Source: Brasilonema sennae CENA114 (GTDB lineage: Bacteria > Cyanobacteriota > Cyanobacteriia > Cyanobacteriales > Nostocaceae). From it: DNA of 64,000 nt. The stretch is taken from positions 1,252,654 to 1,316,653 of the forward strand of contig NZ_CP030118.1 of assembly GCF_006968745.1 (NCBI RefSeq), in the 5' to 3' direction. The translations under genes were made by a program, and so were the position numbers. Below are positions 27,505-37,485 of the stretch, piece by piece; within the stretch, counting starts at the first letter, position 1; each line of letters starts with the position of its first letter. The notes under the pieces were generated by a model. The model saw nothing but the letters and a program-made list of their open reading frames with translations. It was not told the DNA's origin and did not search any database.

Positions 27505-28788
27505 GTGAATATAGACAAATTAGAAATAGACCAATTTACCAAACGCGTGTCAGGAATGCACAGGCGTTTAACAGATTTATACCAAAATCTAAGTACAAAT
27601 CCTGTTATACCAGATGTACTACCGCAAACTCTTATCGAACTTGGTAGCACCTCAGAAATTGTCAATGTGGCTGTACAGGAACTTTATCAGCAAAATGAAG
27701 AACTGTTGCTAACACGAAACTTGTTAGAAATAGAACGCCAACGCTACCAGGATTTATTTGAGTTTGCACCAGATGCCTATTTAGTGACAGATATGTTAGG
27801 CATAATTAAAGAGGCTAACCATACTGCGGGGACACTACTGAACGTCTCACAGCAGTCTATGCTGAGCAAACCAATAATTAACTTCGTAGCGCTTGAAGAT
27901 CGCCAAAACTTTCGCGGCTACCTGAGCCAATTAGCGGAATCCAAAAAACCAAAAGAGTTAGTCCTACATCTTCACAAACGCAATGACGAGTTATTTGACG
28001 CCGCCATAACAGTGGGAGTTATCCGTAATGAGCTACGTCAGCCAATAGGACTCAGGTGGCTAGTGCGTAACATAAGCGATCGCAACCAAGTAGAATTAGC
28101 ACTGTTGGATCATGACTCCGACGTAACTCAAAACAAGCTTTGGCACAAATGTAGTAAAGGAGACTTTCTCCCTCTCAAACCAGGCATGATTTGGTATATA
28201 TGTGAAGGTTATGTTAAGCTAAATACACTGTATGAAAGCGGAGAGGAAGTAATCATTGGGTTAGCAGGATCTGGAATGGTTTTTGGTTCAAATCTGACCT
28301 CGCTACAAGCTTACCAAGCAACTGCTCTATCCGATGTGAAACTAGTGTCAATTCACCTTGCAGAAATTGCAGCTTCACCAACGTTGAGTCACATACTGTT
28401 ACCAAAAATCAATCAACGGTTATGGCAAACAGAATCTTTTTTGCTGATTGCTGGTAGACGACGGGTACAAGATAGGTTTGAGCAATTGTTACTGCTTTTA
28501 AAACACGAAATTGGTCAAAGGGTGCTAGAAGGAACTCGCTTGAATATTCGCCTGACTCATGAAGAACTTGCCAGCGCCTGCTGCACAACTAGGGTAACGA
28601 TTACACGACTTATGGGTAAGTTACAACAACAAGGCAAGATTGGTTTGGATTCCAAACACCACATTATTTTGAAAGATACAGCAGAATTCAGCACTGAGGA
28701 GTCAGCAAAAGCTAGCACTGTAGGAGGATCTCCCGATCTAGGGTTCTGGCGTTCAGAAGTAAAAAGGGCTGATAAGTTTGCCTTTTAG
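27505..28788 (+). CDS. PAS domain fused to a Crp/Fnr-family transcription regulator
   Basis: GTG start after AGAGGAAATC. The 427-residue protein begins with a helical region, then a PAS domain (about residues 75-195; RYQDLFEFAPDAYLVTDMLG, VRNISDRNQ). A Crp-type effector domain (GDFLPLKPGMIWYICEGYVK, EEVIIGLAGSGMVFG) and a winged helix-turn-helix (LTHEELASACCTTRVTITRL) follow. The effector domain lacks the obvious cAMP phosphate-cassette Arg, so cyclic nucleotide binding is not assured. A redox, light or small-molecule signal via PAS is plausible. The C-terminal 40 residues after the HTH are low in conservation. Confidence 0.85.
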   Translation: MNIDKLEIDQFTKRVSGMHRRLTDLYQNLSTNPVIPDVLPQTLIELGSTSEIVNVAVQELYQQNEELLLTRNLLEIERQRYQDLFEFAPDAYLVTDMLGIIKEANHTAGTLLNVSQQSMLSKPIINFVALEDRQNFRGYLSQLAESKKPKELVLHLHKRNDELFDAAITVGVIRNELRQPIGLRWLVRNISDRNQVELALLDHDSDVTQNKLWHKCSKGDFLPLKPGMIWYICEGYVKLNTLYESGEEVIIGLAGSGMVFGSNLTSLQAYQATALSDVKLVSIHLAEIAASPTLSHILLPKINQRLWQTESFLLIAGRRRVQDRFEQLLLLLKHEIGQRVLEGTRLNIRLTHEELASACCTTRVTITRLMGKLQQQGKIGLDSKHHIILKDTAEFSTEESAKASTVGGSPDLGFWRSEVKRADKFAF

Positions 28789-28855
28789 ACCTCAGTACTG
28801 TACTTCATTTAGTTGCAATGTGCTGTATATACTTTAAAAGTGAAGGTGAATAAAG

Positions 28856-30400
28856 TCAGGAAAACTTTCTCACCCAGGCTAATAATCTTTTGGTGTTTGG
28901 TGTGAAGGCAGTCGAGAGATAATAAGCATCTGCTGCCTTCCTAATGGCTTCAGCCTGAGTTGGATAAGGATGAATCACTTGACTCAGTTTAGTCAAGCCA
29001 ATATTACCGACAATTGCCGTTGTGATCTGTGAAATCATCTCACCTGCATGGCGGGCAACAATAGTAGCACCCAAAATTTTATCAGACCCCTTTTGATGGT
29101 GGATTTTGACAAATCCTTCCTCTTCTCCATCAGCAACTGCGCGATCTACATCAGTAAAAGGAATTTTAATCGTCGCTACATCAATACCCTTCTGTTGCGC
29201 CTCATGTTCATACATTCCCACATGGGCAATTTCTGGATCAGTATAAGTTACCCAAGGCATGATTAAACTGCTGAGTTTCTGGCGTCCCAAACCAAACGGA
29301 GAAAACAGTGCATTTCTAATGACTATTCGGGCTGCAGCATCAGCCGCATGGGTGAACTTCCAACTCATGCAAATATCACCCGCCGCATAAATTTTTGGAT
29401 TTGTGGTTTGAAGGTAATCATTCACCTTCACACCCTGGCGTTCGTCGTACTCTACCCCGACTACATCTAAATTCAGACCTTCCACATTTGGGGCGCGTCC
29501 TGTACCCACTAAAATTTCATCTACTGTGACCACATCTTGCTTACCATTGCAGGTAAAATAAATTGTTTTACCGTCCTCGGTTTTTTCCACCTTTTGTATC
29601 TGGCAGTTTAGCACTAAGCGAATGCCTTCTTGGACAAAGACTTTTTGCACAATCTCAGCGGCGTCAGCATCTTCTTTATTCAGAATATGAGAACCTTTGT
29701 GAAAAAGTATCACCTCACAACCTAGGCGTCGAAAAGCCTGTGCTAACTCGCAGCCAATTGGACCACCACCAATCACAACTAAACTGAGTGGTTTTTGAAT
29801 CAAAGAAAAAACTGTTTCATTAGTCAGATAACCCGCCTCTTCAATTCCTGGGATGGAAGGTTGTATGGGTCTGGTTCCTGTAGCAATAACCGCTTTTTTA
29901 AAGCGGAGAGTCTGGTGATCAACTTTTATAGTATCACTGCTAGAAAACTGAGCGTTCCCTAAGAAAACATCCACTCCCATGTTTTGGAAACGTTTTGCTG
30001 AGTCATTATGGCTGATTCCGGCTCTAACTCGTCGCATCCGTTCCATAACTTCAGAAAAATCAACATCAACATATTTCGACGTACGAATTCCATATGCTTT
30101 GGCATTCCAGATTTCACCAACCACACGAGAAGACCGGATCAAGCACTTGGATGGTACGCAACCAAAATTCAAACAATCCCCACCCATAAGGTGCTTTTCA
30201 ATCAAAGCTACTTTTAAACCCCCAGCCACAAGCGCCGCACCTCCAGCCGCTACTAATCCGGCTGTACCTGCACCAATAACCACTAAATCATAACAATCAG
30301 CAGGTTGAGGATTGACCCAATCCAGTGGATGTACGTAAGAAACTAATGTCTGGTTATACTCATCTACAGGGCGAATTGTCACTCTTTGGAGTTCTGACAT
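28856..30400 (-). CDS. FAD-dependent pyridine nucleotide-disulfide oxidoreductase (mercuric reductase-like)
   Basis: 514 residues with the FAD fingerprint (LVVIGAGTAGLVAAGGAA), redox-active disulfide (GGDCLNFGCVPSKC), the NAD(P) fold (LVVIGGGPIGCELAQAF) and the C-terminal dimer motif HPYPTQAEAIRK. It is commonly labelled mercuric reductase. However, the N-terminal HMA domain and the C-terminal vicinal Cys pair that deliver Hg2+ are absent (it ends LLAWVRKFS), and no mer gene is nearby, so the true substrate is probably another disulfide or quinone. Not a lipoamide dehydrogenase by context. Confidence 0.88.
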   Translation of the reverse strand: MSELQRVTIRPVDEYNQTLVSYVHPLDWVNPQPADCYDLVVIGAGTAGLVAAGGAALVAGGLKVALIEKHLMGGDCLNFGCVPSKCLIRSSRVVGEIWNAKAYGIRTSKYVDVDFSEVMERMRRVRAGISHNDSAKRFQNMGVDVFLGNAQFSSSDTIKVDHQTLRFKKAVIATGTRPIQPSIPGIEEAGYLTNETVFSLIQKPLSLVVIGGGPIGCELAQAFRRLGCEVILFHKGSHILNKEDADAAEIVQKVFVQEGIRLVLNCQIQKVEKTEDGKTIYFTCNGKQDVVTVDEILVGTGRAPNVEGLNLDVVGVEYDERQGVKVNDYLQTTNPKIYAAGDICMSWKFTHAADAAARIVIRNALFSPFGLGRQKLSSLIMPWVTYTDPEIAHVGMYEHEAQQKGIDVATIKIPFTDVDRAVADGEEEGFVKIHHQKGSDKILGATIVARHAGEMISQITTAIVGNIGLTKLSQVIHPYPTQAEAIRKAADAYYLSTAFTPNTKRLLAWVRKFS

Positions 30401-30707
30401 TGGTGTATCTCCTTTAAGAATTGATCATGCAAAAGTCTTATGAGTGTTGCTTTTGCGTGGTAAAAATTAGACTGTTAACTTCACAAGGATGACAACCTTT
30501 GTACTTGCTTGTAAGTTATAAAATTGACAAGCAGTTACAAAGCATTTCCCTACTAGACAAGGGAAGATGGAATTTTAATACTCTGATTCCAATTTAAGAA
30601 TACTATCTCCAATCACCAGATCAAATTAAAATGTGACATTGAGATGATCAGCACCAAATTCAATCAAGCTCTATCAAAGTTAATATCTGAAGTAAGGTAT
30701 TTATATA
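30401..30707. other. Divergent intergenic region
   Basis: Separates the flavoprotein (minus) from the pentapeptide gene (plus). Only presumed promoters; no repeat or RNA seen. Confidence 0.4.
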
Positions 30708-31226
30708 ATGAAGCGAAAAGATAAAACTCGGTTACAGTCTATTTTCAGTGTCCTGCTCCTGTTTGTGTTAACTCTTTGCGGATTACTGTTGAATCCCGCC
30801 GCTGTTTTAGCTCAGGAGAATAAGGTTAATTACACGCTCGCCAACTTAGAACATCAAGATTTTTCCAATAAAGATTTACATGGAACGTCCTTTGCAGGTG
30901 GAATTATGCAGGCGGCAAACTTCCAAGGGGCAAATCTAAGTGGAACTATTCTCACTAAGGGATCGTTCCTGAAAGCAGATTTAAGCGGAGCGAATCTTGC
31001 AGAAACATTTGCTGATCGCGTGATCTTTAGTGAAGCGAATTTAACCAACGCCATTTTGACTGATGCCATTTTCACCAGCAGTCACTTTTTTGATGCGGTG
31101 ATTACAGGAGCAGATTTTTCTAATTCAATTGTTGATGCTTACGAAGTGAAGTTGATGTGCAAACGTGCTGATGGAGTTAATCCTGTGACAGGTGTGTCAA
31201 CCCGTGACAGCTTGGGATGTAGCTGA
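30708..31226 (+). CDS. Exported pentapeptide-repeat protein
   Basis: 172 residues. A basic N-terminus and hydrophobic core ([17 protein letters not shown]) end in AVLA-QE, a clear signal peptidase site, so it should enter the thylakoid lumen or periplasm. About 14 pentapeptide units of the A(D/N)LxX type ([30 protein letters not shown]) then form a right-handed quadrilateral helix. Two Cys in the tail (KLMCKRAD...GCS) may form a disulfide. Similar small lumenal pentapeptide proteins exist in plastids, with function mostly unknown. Confidence 0.88.
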   Translation: MKRKDKTRLQSIFSVLLLFVLTLCGLLLNPAAVLAQENKVNYTLANLEHQDFSNKDLHGTSFAGGIMQAANFQGANLSGTILTKGSFLKADLSGANLAETFADRVIFSEANLTNAILTDAIFTSSHFFDAVITGADFSNSIVDAYEVKLMCKRADGVNPVTGVSTRDSLGCS

Positions 31227-31230
31227 ATAA

Positions 31231-31318
31231 TCAGTTATCAGTTACCAGTTATCAGTTACAACAGAAAATACGGATCTGTTTCTTTTGTTAACTGTTTACT
31301 GTTCACTGTTCACTGATT
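31231..31318. repeat. STRR island
   Basis: Copies of CAGTTAT / CAGTTAC, a short unique core (AGAAAATACGGATCTG), then GTTAACTGTTTACTGTTCAC units, ending at the mtnC start codon. The start codon has no room for a normal ribosome site. Confidence 0.8.
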
Positions 31319-32047
31319 ATGAGCACAGGCTACTCTAATACCGCAGACGTTATCCTCTTGGATATTGAAGGCACAACAACCCCGGTTGACTACGTCTTCG
31401 GGGTGTTATTTCCATTTGCCCGCGACTATGTAGCTGATTTTCTGACAACTCATCAGCAGGATGCACAGGTGCAAACTGATTTGCAATGGTTAAGGCAAGA
31501 GTACGAAACTGATTTGGCACAGGGGTTGTCAGTACCTGATTGGCAAGAAACGGAGGTGACGGGGGCTGTTCGTTATATCCACCATTTGATTGCTATTGAC
31601 CGCAAATCGACAGGGTTAAAATCGTTGCAGGGTAAGATTTGGGATCAGGGGTATCGGGATGGTACATTGCGATCGCAAATGTTTGCAGACGTAAAACCCG
31701 CATTTGAACGCTGGACAACTGCTGGCAAACGGCTGTTTATTTTCTCATCTGGCAGTGTGCAAGCGCAACAACTCCTGTTTCGCCACAGTGAGGTGGGAGA
31801 CTTGACTGTTTTTATCAGCGGTTACTTTGACACCCAAACTGGTTCCAAAAAAGAAGCCGAGAGTTATCGCAAAATAGCTGATGCTATCGGAATCGCACCA
31901 GAAAAGATTCTCTTTATCTCAGACGTCACTGCTGAACTGAAAGCAGCTCAAGTTGCTGGAATGCAAACGCTGTTTTCCATACGACTGGGGAATCATTCGT
32001 CGGATTCGGAAGGGTTTGCAGCGATTCACAATTTTGATAACGTTTGA
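31319..32047 (+). CDS. mtnC: Enolase-phosphatase E1 (methionine salvage)
   Basis: A HAD-superfamily enzyme of 242 residues that enolises and dephosphorylates the diketo sugar phosphate made from methylthioribose. The nucleophile motif is LLDIEGTTTPVDYVFGVLFP near the N-terminus (Asp and Glu that bind Mg2+). Motif II is IFSSGSVQAQ, the Lys lies in TGSKKEAESY and motif III acids in LFISDVTAELKAA. Other methionine-salvage genes are not adjacent. Confidence 0.92.
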   Translation: MSTGYSNTADVILLDIEGTTTPVDYVFGVLFPFARDYVADFLTTHQQDAQVQTDLQWLRQEYETDLAQGLSVPDWQETEVTGAVRYIHHLIAIDRKSTGLKSLQGKIWDQGYRDGTLRSQMFADVKPAFERWTTAGKRLFIFSSGSVQAQQLLFRHSEVGDLTVFISGYFDTQTGSKKEAESYRKIADAIGIAPEKILFISDVTAELKAAQVAGMQTLFSIRLGNHSSDSEGFAAIHNFDNV

Positions 32048-32084
32048 TGCCTTTTACAGTACGTGTATAAAATATATTTCGCTC

Positions 32085-32261
32085 TCACTCTTGCTCTGAT
32101 TTACCCTTGTCTTCCTTCCAGCGTCCTGCTTTCTTCACAGCGTCAGTTAACAGATACTCGATCTGTGCATTCACGCTTCTTAGTTCATCTGCAGACCATT
32201 TCTCCACAATCTCGTAAAGTCTCTCATCCAGACGTAACAAAAATCGTTTTTTTTGTCCCAT
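32085..32261 (-). CDS. Small Arc/ribbon-helix-helix-like protein paired with the SPFH gene
   Basis: 58 residues starting [20 protein letters not shown] and continuing with [20 protein letters not shown]. The pattern of a short beta strand (FLLRLD) followed by two amphipathic helices is that of Arc-type ribbon-helix-helix DNA-binding proteins. The ATG is 3 bp after the stop of the SPFH gene on the same strand, so the two are almost certainly co-translated. It may repress its own operon or serve as an accessory to the membrane protein; neither is shown by the sequence. Confidence 0.8.
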   Translation of the reverse strand: MGQKKRFLLRLDERLYEIVEKWSADELRSVNAQIEYLLTDAVKKAGRWKEDKGKSEQE

Positions 32262-32264
32262 TTC

Positions 32265-33206
32265 TTAATTATAAAGTGTTCCAGCATTGATAACGGGTTG
32301 GGCGGTTTGCTCAGAGGTGAGGACAACCAACAGGTTATTAATCATAGAAGCTTTGCGCTCATCATCCAAATTCACCATTTGTTCTTGACTGAGACGATTC
32401 AACGCTTCATTCACCATCCCCACTGCACCCTCGACAATCTGCCGTCGCGCATCAATTAACGCTTTTGCTTGCTGTCGTCGCAGCATCATTGGAGCGATTT
32501 CTGGTGCATAGGCAAGATGCGAAAGTCGTGCTTCAATCACTTCTACACCCGTTACTTCCAAACGGGCTTGGAGTTCTTTTTGCAGGGCGTGAGCGATTTC
32601 ATCGGGAATTCCCCGCAGCGAAGGAGTTTGTGTTTCATCTGGACTGTCGTAGGGATATCGAATGGCTAAAGATCTAATGGCGGTTTCACTTTGAATGGCA
32701 ACAAATTCTTCATAATCATCGACTGCAAACTTTGACTTCGCTGAATCGAAAACCTGCCAGACGACAACCGCCGCAATTTCAATCGGACTTCCTTCAGCAT
32801 CATTGACTTTGATGATTTTGCTGTTGAAGTTACGAACCCGCAGCGAAATTTTTTGCTTGCTAGCAAAGGGATTTGTCCACCAAAAGCCCGATTCGCGCAC
32901 AGTTCCCATGTATTTCCCAAACAGTACCAACACCACCGCTTGATTAGGCTCAACGCTAAAGAATCCTGATAGCGATGGGATGATAACAACCAGGAGTGTA
33001 GCAGCCAACCAAGCAATAAACTCTGCAACAGTATCGTCACTACCGATAAAATCAGTCACTTTCAAACCTCTTGCCAGTAAAGCTTCTAACCCCTGCACGC
33101 TAGACCAAAGATACCACCCTCCTAGGAGCGTGAGCGCGACTACCACAGCCAAGATGACGAAGCCGTTGACCTTGAACGCTGGAAATTCTTTGATTTTTTG
33201 TTCCAT
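32265..33206 (-). CDS. SPFH/Band-7 family membrane protein
   Basis: 313 residues with two N-terminal membrane segments ([20 protein letters not shown] and [20 protein letters not shown]). A Band-7 domain follows, starting [20 protein letters not shown] and including [20 protein letters not shown] helical tail carries [20 protein letters not shown] and [22 protein letters not shown] proteins form large membrane-associated cages and organise microdomains. The operon partner is the Arc-like gene 3 bp downstream. No NfeD protease-like gene is adjacent, which argues against the classic stomatin operon. Confidence 0.9.
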   Translation of the reverse strand: MEQKIKEFPAFKVNGFVILAVVVALTLLGGWYLWSSVQGLEALLARGLKVTDFIGSDDTVAEFIAWLAATLLVVIIPSLSGFFSVEPNQAVVLVLFGKYMGTVRESGFWWTNPFASKQKISLRVRNFNSKIIKVNDAEGSPIEIAAVVVWQVFDSAKSKFAVDDYEEFVAIQSETAIRSLAIRYPYDSPDETQTPSLRGIPDEIAHALQKELQARLEVTGVEVIEARLSHLAYAPEIAPMMLRRQQAKALIDARRQIVEGAVGMVNEALNRLSQEQMVNLDDERKASMINNLLVVLTSEQTAQPVINAGTLYN

Positions 33207-33397
33207 AGTTTTTATCAGCTAGAGTGGTATCATGATGATACTACTGAAATATCAAATTTGCCAAAGTGCTGAGGTTCTTAGTAAAGCATCTGGCGTTCTC
33301 CCAGCCTAGGTATCTGTCCGTCCCACTCCGCGCGTGAAGTGGGCTTTCTGCTGCGATACTGTAAGCTGTTTATTTATGACATTTGTATCAAACTACT

Positions 33398-34633
33398 ATG
33401 GCAACAATTAACGACAACTACCTCAAGCTCAAAGCAGGTTACCTGTTCCCGGAAATAGGGCGACGGGTGAATGCCTTCGCTCAAGCCAATCCAGATGCTA
33501 AAATAATCAAACTCGGGATTGGTGATGTTACAGAACCACTGCCGGAAGCTTGCCGAACAGCAATGATTAAAGCGGTTGAAGAAATGGGCGATCGCGCTTC
33601 ATTCAAAGGTTATGGTCCAGAACAAGGCTATACTTGGTTGCTAGAAAAAATAGCTGCCCAAGATTTTCAAGCGCGAGGATGCGAAGTTGATGCATCGGAA
33701 ATCTTCACTTCCGATGGTTCTAAATGCGACACAGGCAACATTCTCGACATCTTTGGTAACAACAACATTATCGCCGTCACAGATCCTGTTTATCCTGTAT
33801 ATGTAGACACAAACGTGATGGCAGGAAATACCGGATCAGCAAACGATAAAGGCGAATTCGAGGGCTTAGTTTATCTGCCCATTACCGCCCAAAACAACTT
33901 CACTGCTGAGATTCCTTCTCAAAAAGTGGATTTAATTTACCTGTGTTTCCCAAATAACCCCACAGGAGCCGTTGCTACGAAAGAACACTTAAAAGCATGG
34001 GTGGACTATGCTAGAGCAAATGGTTCCATCATTTTCTTCGACGCAGCTTACGAAGCTTATATCACCGATGCGGAACTACCTCACTCCATCTACGAAATTG
34101 AAGGAGCGAGGGAATGTGCGATTGAATTTCGTTCTTTCTCCAAAAATGCAGGCTTTACTGGTACCCGCTGTGCGTTCACCGTTGTCCCGAAAAACCTGAC
34201 AGCAAAAGCAGCCGATGGTTCCGATGTGGAACTGTGGAAGCTATGGAACCGTCGCCAGTCTACCAAGTTTAATGGCGTATCTTACATTGTGCAACGTGGA
34301 GCTGAGGCAGTTTACTCCCAGGAAGGACAAGCGCAAATAAAGGAACTGATTAGCTTCTATTTGGAGAATGCCAAAATTATTCGCGAGAAACTCACAGCCG
34401 CAGGATTAGCAGTTTACGGTGGAGTGAATGCACCCTACGTTTGGGTACAAACTCCAAATAGTTTGTCCAGTTGGGATTTCTTCGATAAGTTGCTGCACAC
34501 TTGCAATGTTGTAGGTACACCTGGTTCTGGGTTTGGTGCAGCCGGGGAAGGTTACTTCCGCATTTCCGCTTTCAATAGTCGGGAGAATGTGGAGGAGGCG
34601 ATGAAGCGAATTACAGACAGATTCACGTCCTAA
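33398..34633 (+). CDS. dapL: LL-diaminopimelate aminotransferase
   Basis: A PLP enzyme of the lysine/peptidoglycan pathway that converts tetrahydrodipicolinate directly to LL-diaminopimelate, the route used by cyanobacteria and plants. I use the ATG giving [20 protein letters not shown] (411 residues), since the upstream TTG has no support. The motifs are [12 protein letters not shown], the cofactor Asn-Pro in FPNNPTGAV, and the PLP-binding Lys in [15 protein letters not shown]. Length is normal. A strong terminator follows. Confidence 0.95.
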   Translation: MATINDNYLKLKAGYLFPEIGRRVNAFAQANPDAKIIKLGIGDVTEPLPEACRTAMIKAVEEMGDRASFKGYGPEQGYTWLLEKIAAQDFQARGCEVDASEIFTSDGSKCDTGNILDIFGNNNIIAVTDPVYPVYVDTNVMAGNTGSANDKGEFEGLVYLPITAQNNFTAEIPSQKVDLIYLCFPNNPTGAVATKEHLKAWVDYARANGSIIFFDAAYEAYITDAELPHSIYEIEGARECAIEFRSFSKNAGFTGTRCAFTVVPKNLTAKAADGSDVELWKLWNRRQSTKFNGVSYIVQRGAEAVYSQEGQAQIKELISFYLENAKIIREKLTAAGLAVYGGVNAPYVWVQTPNSLSSWDFFDKLLHTCNVVGTPGSGFGAAGEGYFRISAFNSRENVEEAMKRITDRFTS

Positions 34634-34704
34634 TGGTTTCGACATGATTTAAAATTGTTAGTGAGTGTTTATCGTTTTGCGGTAAATGCACCTGTTTCAA
34701 AATC

Positions 34705-34747
34705 AGCAAACACTAAAGATTGACTGTCGGTAGTGTTTGCTTTTTTT
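34705..34747 (+). terminator. Rho-independent terminator of dapL
   Basis: AGCAAACACTA (34705-34715) pairs with TAGTGTTTGCT (34731-34741) and is followed by a T-tract. Confidence 0.9.
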
Positions 34748-34774
34748 ATTCACTTTCAAAAGCTTCAAGTTGTG

Positions 34775-34907
34775 AGTAACCGTTCACAGGATTTGATGCT
34801 ATAACCGCCAACTGCCAGTTAGGGGTCTTTGAGCCAGTTCTCGCTACCGCCAAATAAGGGCGCTGCTTCCTGAGTTGCGTCACTTTCTTGCCCCCTGAAC
34901 GGTTACT
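34775..34907. mobile_element. MITE-like element, 133 bp, ends AGTAACCGTTCA / TGAACGGTTACT
   Basis: Perfect 12-bp inverted ends (34775-34786, 34896-34907), no coding capacity. Its right end abuts the duplicated gene piece that starts at about 34911. Confidence 0.6.
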
Positions 34908-34910
34908 ACA

Positions 34911-35036
34911 GAGCTTTTTTGGTAACCATGAAGTCATTATCAAACGCAATGTTGTAGAATTTCGCGAATAAAGCAATCAAAACCAATTCTTTGCAATCAC
35001 GGTTAAGCCTTCACGATTGTACGTTTGGAATTAATC
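34911..35036 (+). pseudogene. Duplicated 3' end of the retropepsin-like gene plus downstream sequence
   Basis: 34911-34970 encodes SFFGNHEVIIKRNVVEFRE then stop, matching the last 19 codons of 37030-37446 with one residue change. Similarity continues past the stop through about 35036 into the 3' end of the BMP-lipoprotein gene copy at 37447-37512. Everything upstream of the SFF codons is missing. Confidence 0.85.
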
Positions 35037-35614
35037 CTTTTCCTTGGCTCCTGCTAGGTTTTTACTTTTGTAGTTTCAGTTACTCAGTACCTAATTTGAT
35101 CACTCTGGTTGTTCGATAAGTAAACTTTTTTTTCAAACAGTTTTCATTCTTCCTTGCACTGTAGTAAAGTTTATGCACACCTTTATCTAAAGAAAGGCTA
35201 TTTTCTCTTATTGAAGAAATATATAGGACTCCTATTTGATTTTTGCGAAGCTTCGTACACCTCAAAGAGCCTTATTTCCTGTTAAGCGTTAAGAGTTCCC
35301 TATTGCCTTCCTACGCAAGTACTTTCACCAAATAAAACCGGATTGCTATACAACGACAAATTGTTTAATATCAAATTACATTGAGCTTGCACAGAATCTT
35401 AAAGCTTTAAGATGCCTAGGAATTATAGGGAAATCACTGTGGAAGTAATTTCCTATTGTATGCAGCCTCATTGTAAAACGATATAAGCAATCTTTCAAGA
35501 CCAATGTATTTGGCAAAGGAATCTGAAAGGTTCTACAGAATTCCTATTTGATTTTTATCAGCTAGGTACAGTTTATGCTAAGCGCCCCCTATTAAGAGTT
35601 CCCTAGCTCAACTA
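35037..35614. other. AT-rich spacer with two diverged copies of a roughly 75-bp unit
   Basis: CCTATTTGATTTTT ... TTAAGAGTTCCCTA occurs at about 35230-35300 and again at about 35542-35604. No gene is visible. Confidence 0.5.
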
Positions 35615-36938
35615 GTACAGCACGGCGTAAATAAACCAAGTATTAGACAGCTAACACTTTACCCTTATATGTCCACTGAAAAGGTTTAGCCATTGTTTTA
35701 TTAAAGTAGTCGATAAATTCAAGAATTCGGGTTTTTAGGTCATCCTGACTCTTGAAGCTAGCACGCTGAAGTAACTTACGAACCAAAATACTGAACCAAA
35801 TTTCAATCTGGTTGAGCCAAGAAGAGTGTTTAGGGGTGTAATGGAAAACAATTCGATGTGTTTTGTCACTTAAAAAAGCAGCACGGGATTTCATGGATTT
35901 GAGTATTCCCCTTTTTCCTTTAATACCCAGATCGATATTCAAACCTTCTTTTTCTGCAACCAAACGAACCAGCGATTCAGACTGATGCGTATTCAGACAA
36001 TCCATGATTAGATGCCATTTTTTAGCATTGGGTTCACTTTCAATGATTCGACGAATATTGAGAACAAAATCAACTTCTGTTCGAGAATCTCCACAAGTAG
36101 GCTCGATAATCTTACCAGTAGCGACATCAAAATTAGCAATTAAACTCTGTGTACCGTGACGAATATACTCAAACTCCCTTCTTTCAACTTTACCAGGTCG
36201 CATCGGTAAATCTTTTTCTAGACGCTCTGTAGCTTGAATACCCGTCATTTCATCAATTGATATTGTACGCTCTGCGTTTTGATAACGTTCAATCGCACTT
36301 ATGTATAAACCAGTAATATCTTCAACTTTTACGTCAAATTCTTCGTCCTTAGGGGGGGGTTAACCAGTAACTACTCTGGTGGGGTTTAAGTTCTGCCTCT
36401 TCTAGTAATCTTCCAACATGGCGGACAGATATGCTTTCAATAATCCCTTGCTTTATAATTTCGTCTGCTAGTTCTCTTGGTGTCCAATGACTTATTGGTC
36501 GTCCGTAGTCTTCGGGTTTTGAACATGCAAGGGCAAACAGTTTGATTACTTGCTCCATACTAAATTTTACTGGTGCCCCAATACGCTCCGAATCTCGTAG
36601 TCTCTCAAAAGTAGGCAACTTTTTATCGCTAGTTTTAAACCATCGGTTTCGCCATAAACGAGCCATATCCAGACTTATATTTAATGTTCGAGCAATTTCG
36701 CCATTATTTTTCCCCTCTGACGCTAGAAGAATTATTTTTGCACGTAGTACTATTTGTTGCCCTGTATTGTGTCGGTTTACCAACTCTTGCAGTTCTGAGC
36801 GATCGCCATCGCTTAAGTTTAATTGTTTTGGAGCTAATCCTGCCACATCCTAATTCTCCGCTTCTCAGCAAAAACTACTTTTAATCTAATTACTCATTCT
36901 CCCACAGTAATACCTGGTTAACTTACGCCGTGCTGTAC
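35615..36938 (-). mobile_element. IS630-family insertion sequence
   Basis: Terminal inverted repeats start GTACAGCACGGCGTAA at both ends, flanked by TA on each side (35613-35614 and 36939-36940), as expected for IS630/Tc1-mariner TA insertion. Two overlapping transposase frames lie inside, joined by a C8 slippery run. Length about 1324 bp. Confidence 0.88.
35643..36846 (-). CDS. IS630 family transposase made by frameshifting (orfA 36846-36349, orfB to 35643)
   Basis: The first frame (165 residues) holds the helix-turn-helix DNA-binding part ([20 protein letters not shown]) and ends TPP-stop at a run of eight C on the minus strand (36359-36352). A -1 shift at the C-run continues with [20 protein letters not shown] and the catalytic [10 protein letters not shown]. 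It then passes [15 protein letters not shown] and ends with [13 protein letters not shown], giving the DDE set. The second frame has no ATG before its first Asp motif, so a fused product is needed. Programmed frameshifting is common in this family, so the element may be active. Confidence 0.85.
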
Positions 36939-37029
36939 TAGTTCAGTTCATAAACCAAACAGGATTCCTATATCCCGTTTCTTTGTAATAGAAAATATGG
37001 TTTGTTGATTGACTTAATATTTCTGCGGA

Positions 37030-37446
37030 GTGTTTAATATGGAACTAGCCTTGTTGGTTTTATTGATGGCTCTGGTTATTCATTTCCCACGTAAGTCTGG
37101 ACCAGCCCGAGTTCAACGGGGAAATAGTCTCACGCCAAGAATTGAAGTTACTTTCAATGACGATCACAAAGAAGAGATGATTTTGGATACAGGTGCTTCT
37201 GTCACCACCATCACCCAGAATATGGCAAAAACGTTGAAAGTAAAACCAGTAGGTGAAGCCGTTTTCACACTCGCTGATAATAAACAAGTAAAAATGCCTC
37301 TCGCTGAAGTAGAATCGATAGAAGTTGGTGGAGCGAAGGTTGAGAATGTACTGGTTGCAATTGGCAATGTTCCTCTGCTGGGACAAAGCTTTTTTGGAAA
37401 CCACGAAGTCATTATCAAACGCGATGTTGTAGAATTTCGCGAATAA
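37030..37446 (+). CDS. Retropepsin-like aspartic protease, membrane-anchored
   Basis: 138 residues. An N-terminal hydrophobic stretch (LALLVLLMALVIHF) could anchor it, followed by a single retropepsin-type domain with the catalytic DTGASVTTI motif and the second conserved region VPLLGQSFFGNHEVII. Such clan AA proteases act as homodimers. The biological target is unknown. The 3' end is duplicated at 34911-34970. It converges with the BMP gene 39 bp downstream. Confidence 0.85.
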   Translation: MFNMELALLVLLMALVIHFPRKSGPARVQRGNSLTPRIEVTFNDDHKEEMILDTGASVTTITQNMAKTLKVKPVGEAVFTLADNKQVKMPLAEVESIEVGGAKVENVLVAIGNVPLLGQSFFGNHEVIIKRDVVEFRE

Positions 37447-37485
37447 AGCTATCAAAACCAATTCTTTGCAATCACGGTTAAGCCT

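Noticed and set aside
28856..30400. True mercuric reductase
   Set aside because: It lacks the HMA domain and the C-terminal Cys pair and has no mer neighbours.
34746..34976. 76-codon minus-strand frame near dapL
   Set aside because: It spans the MITE-like element and the antisense of the duplicated protease end.
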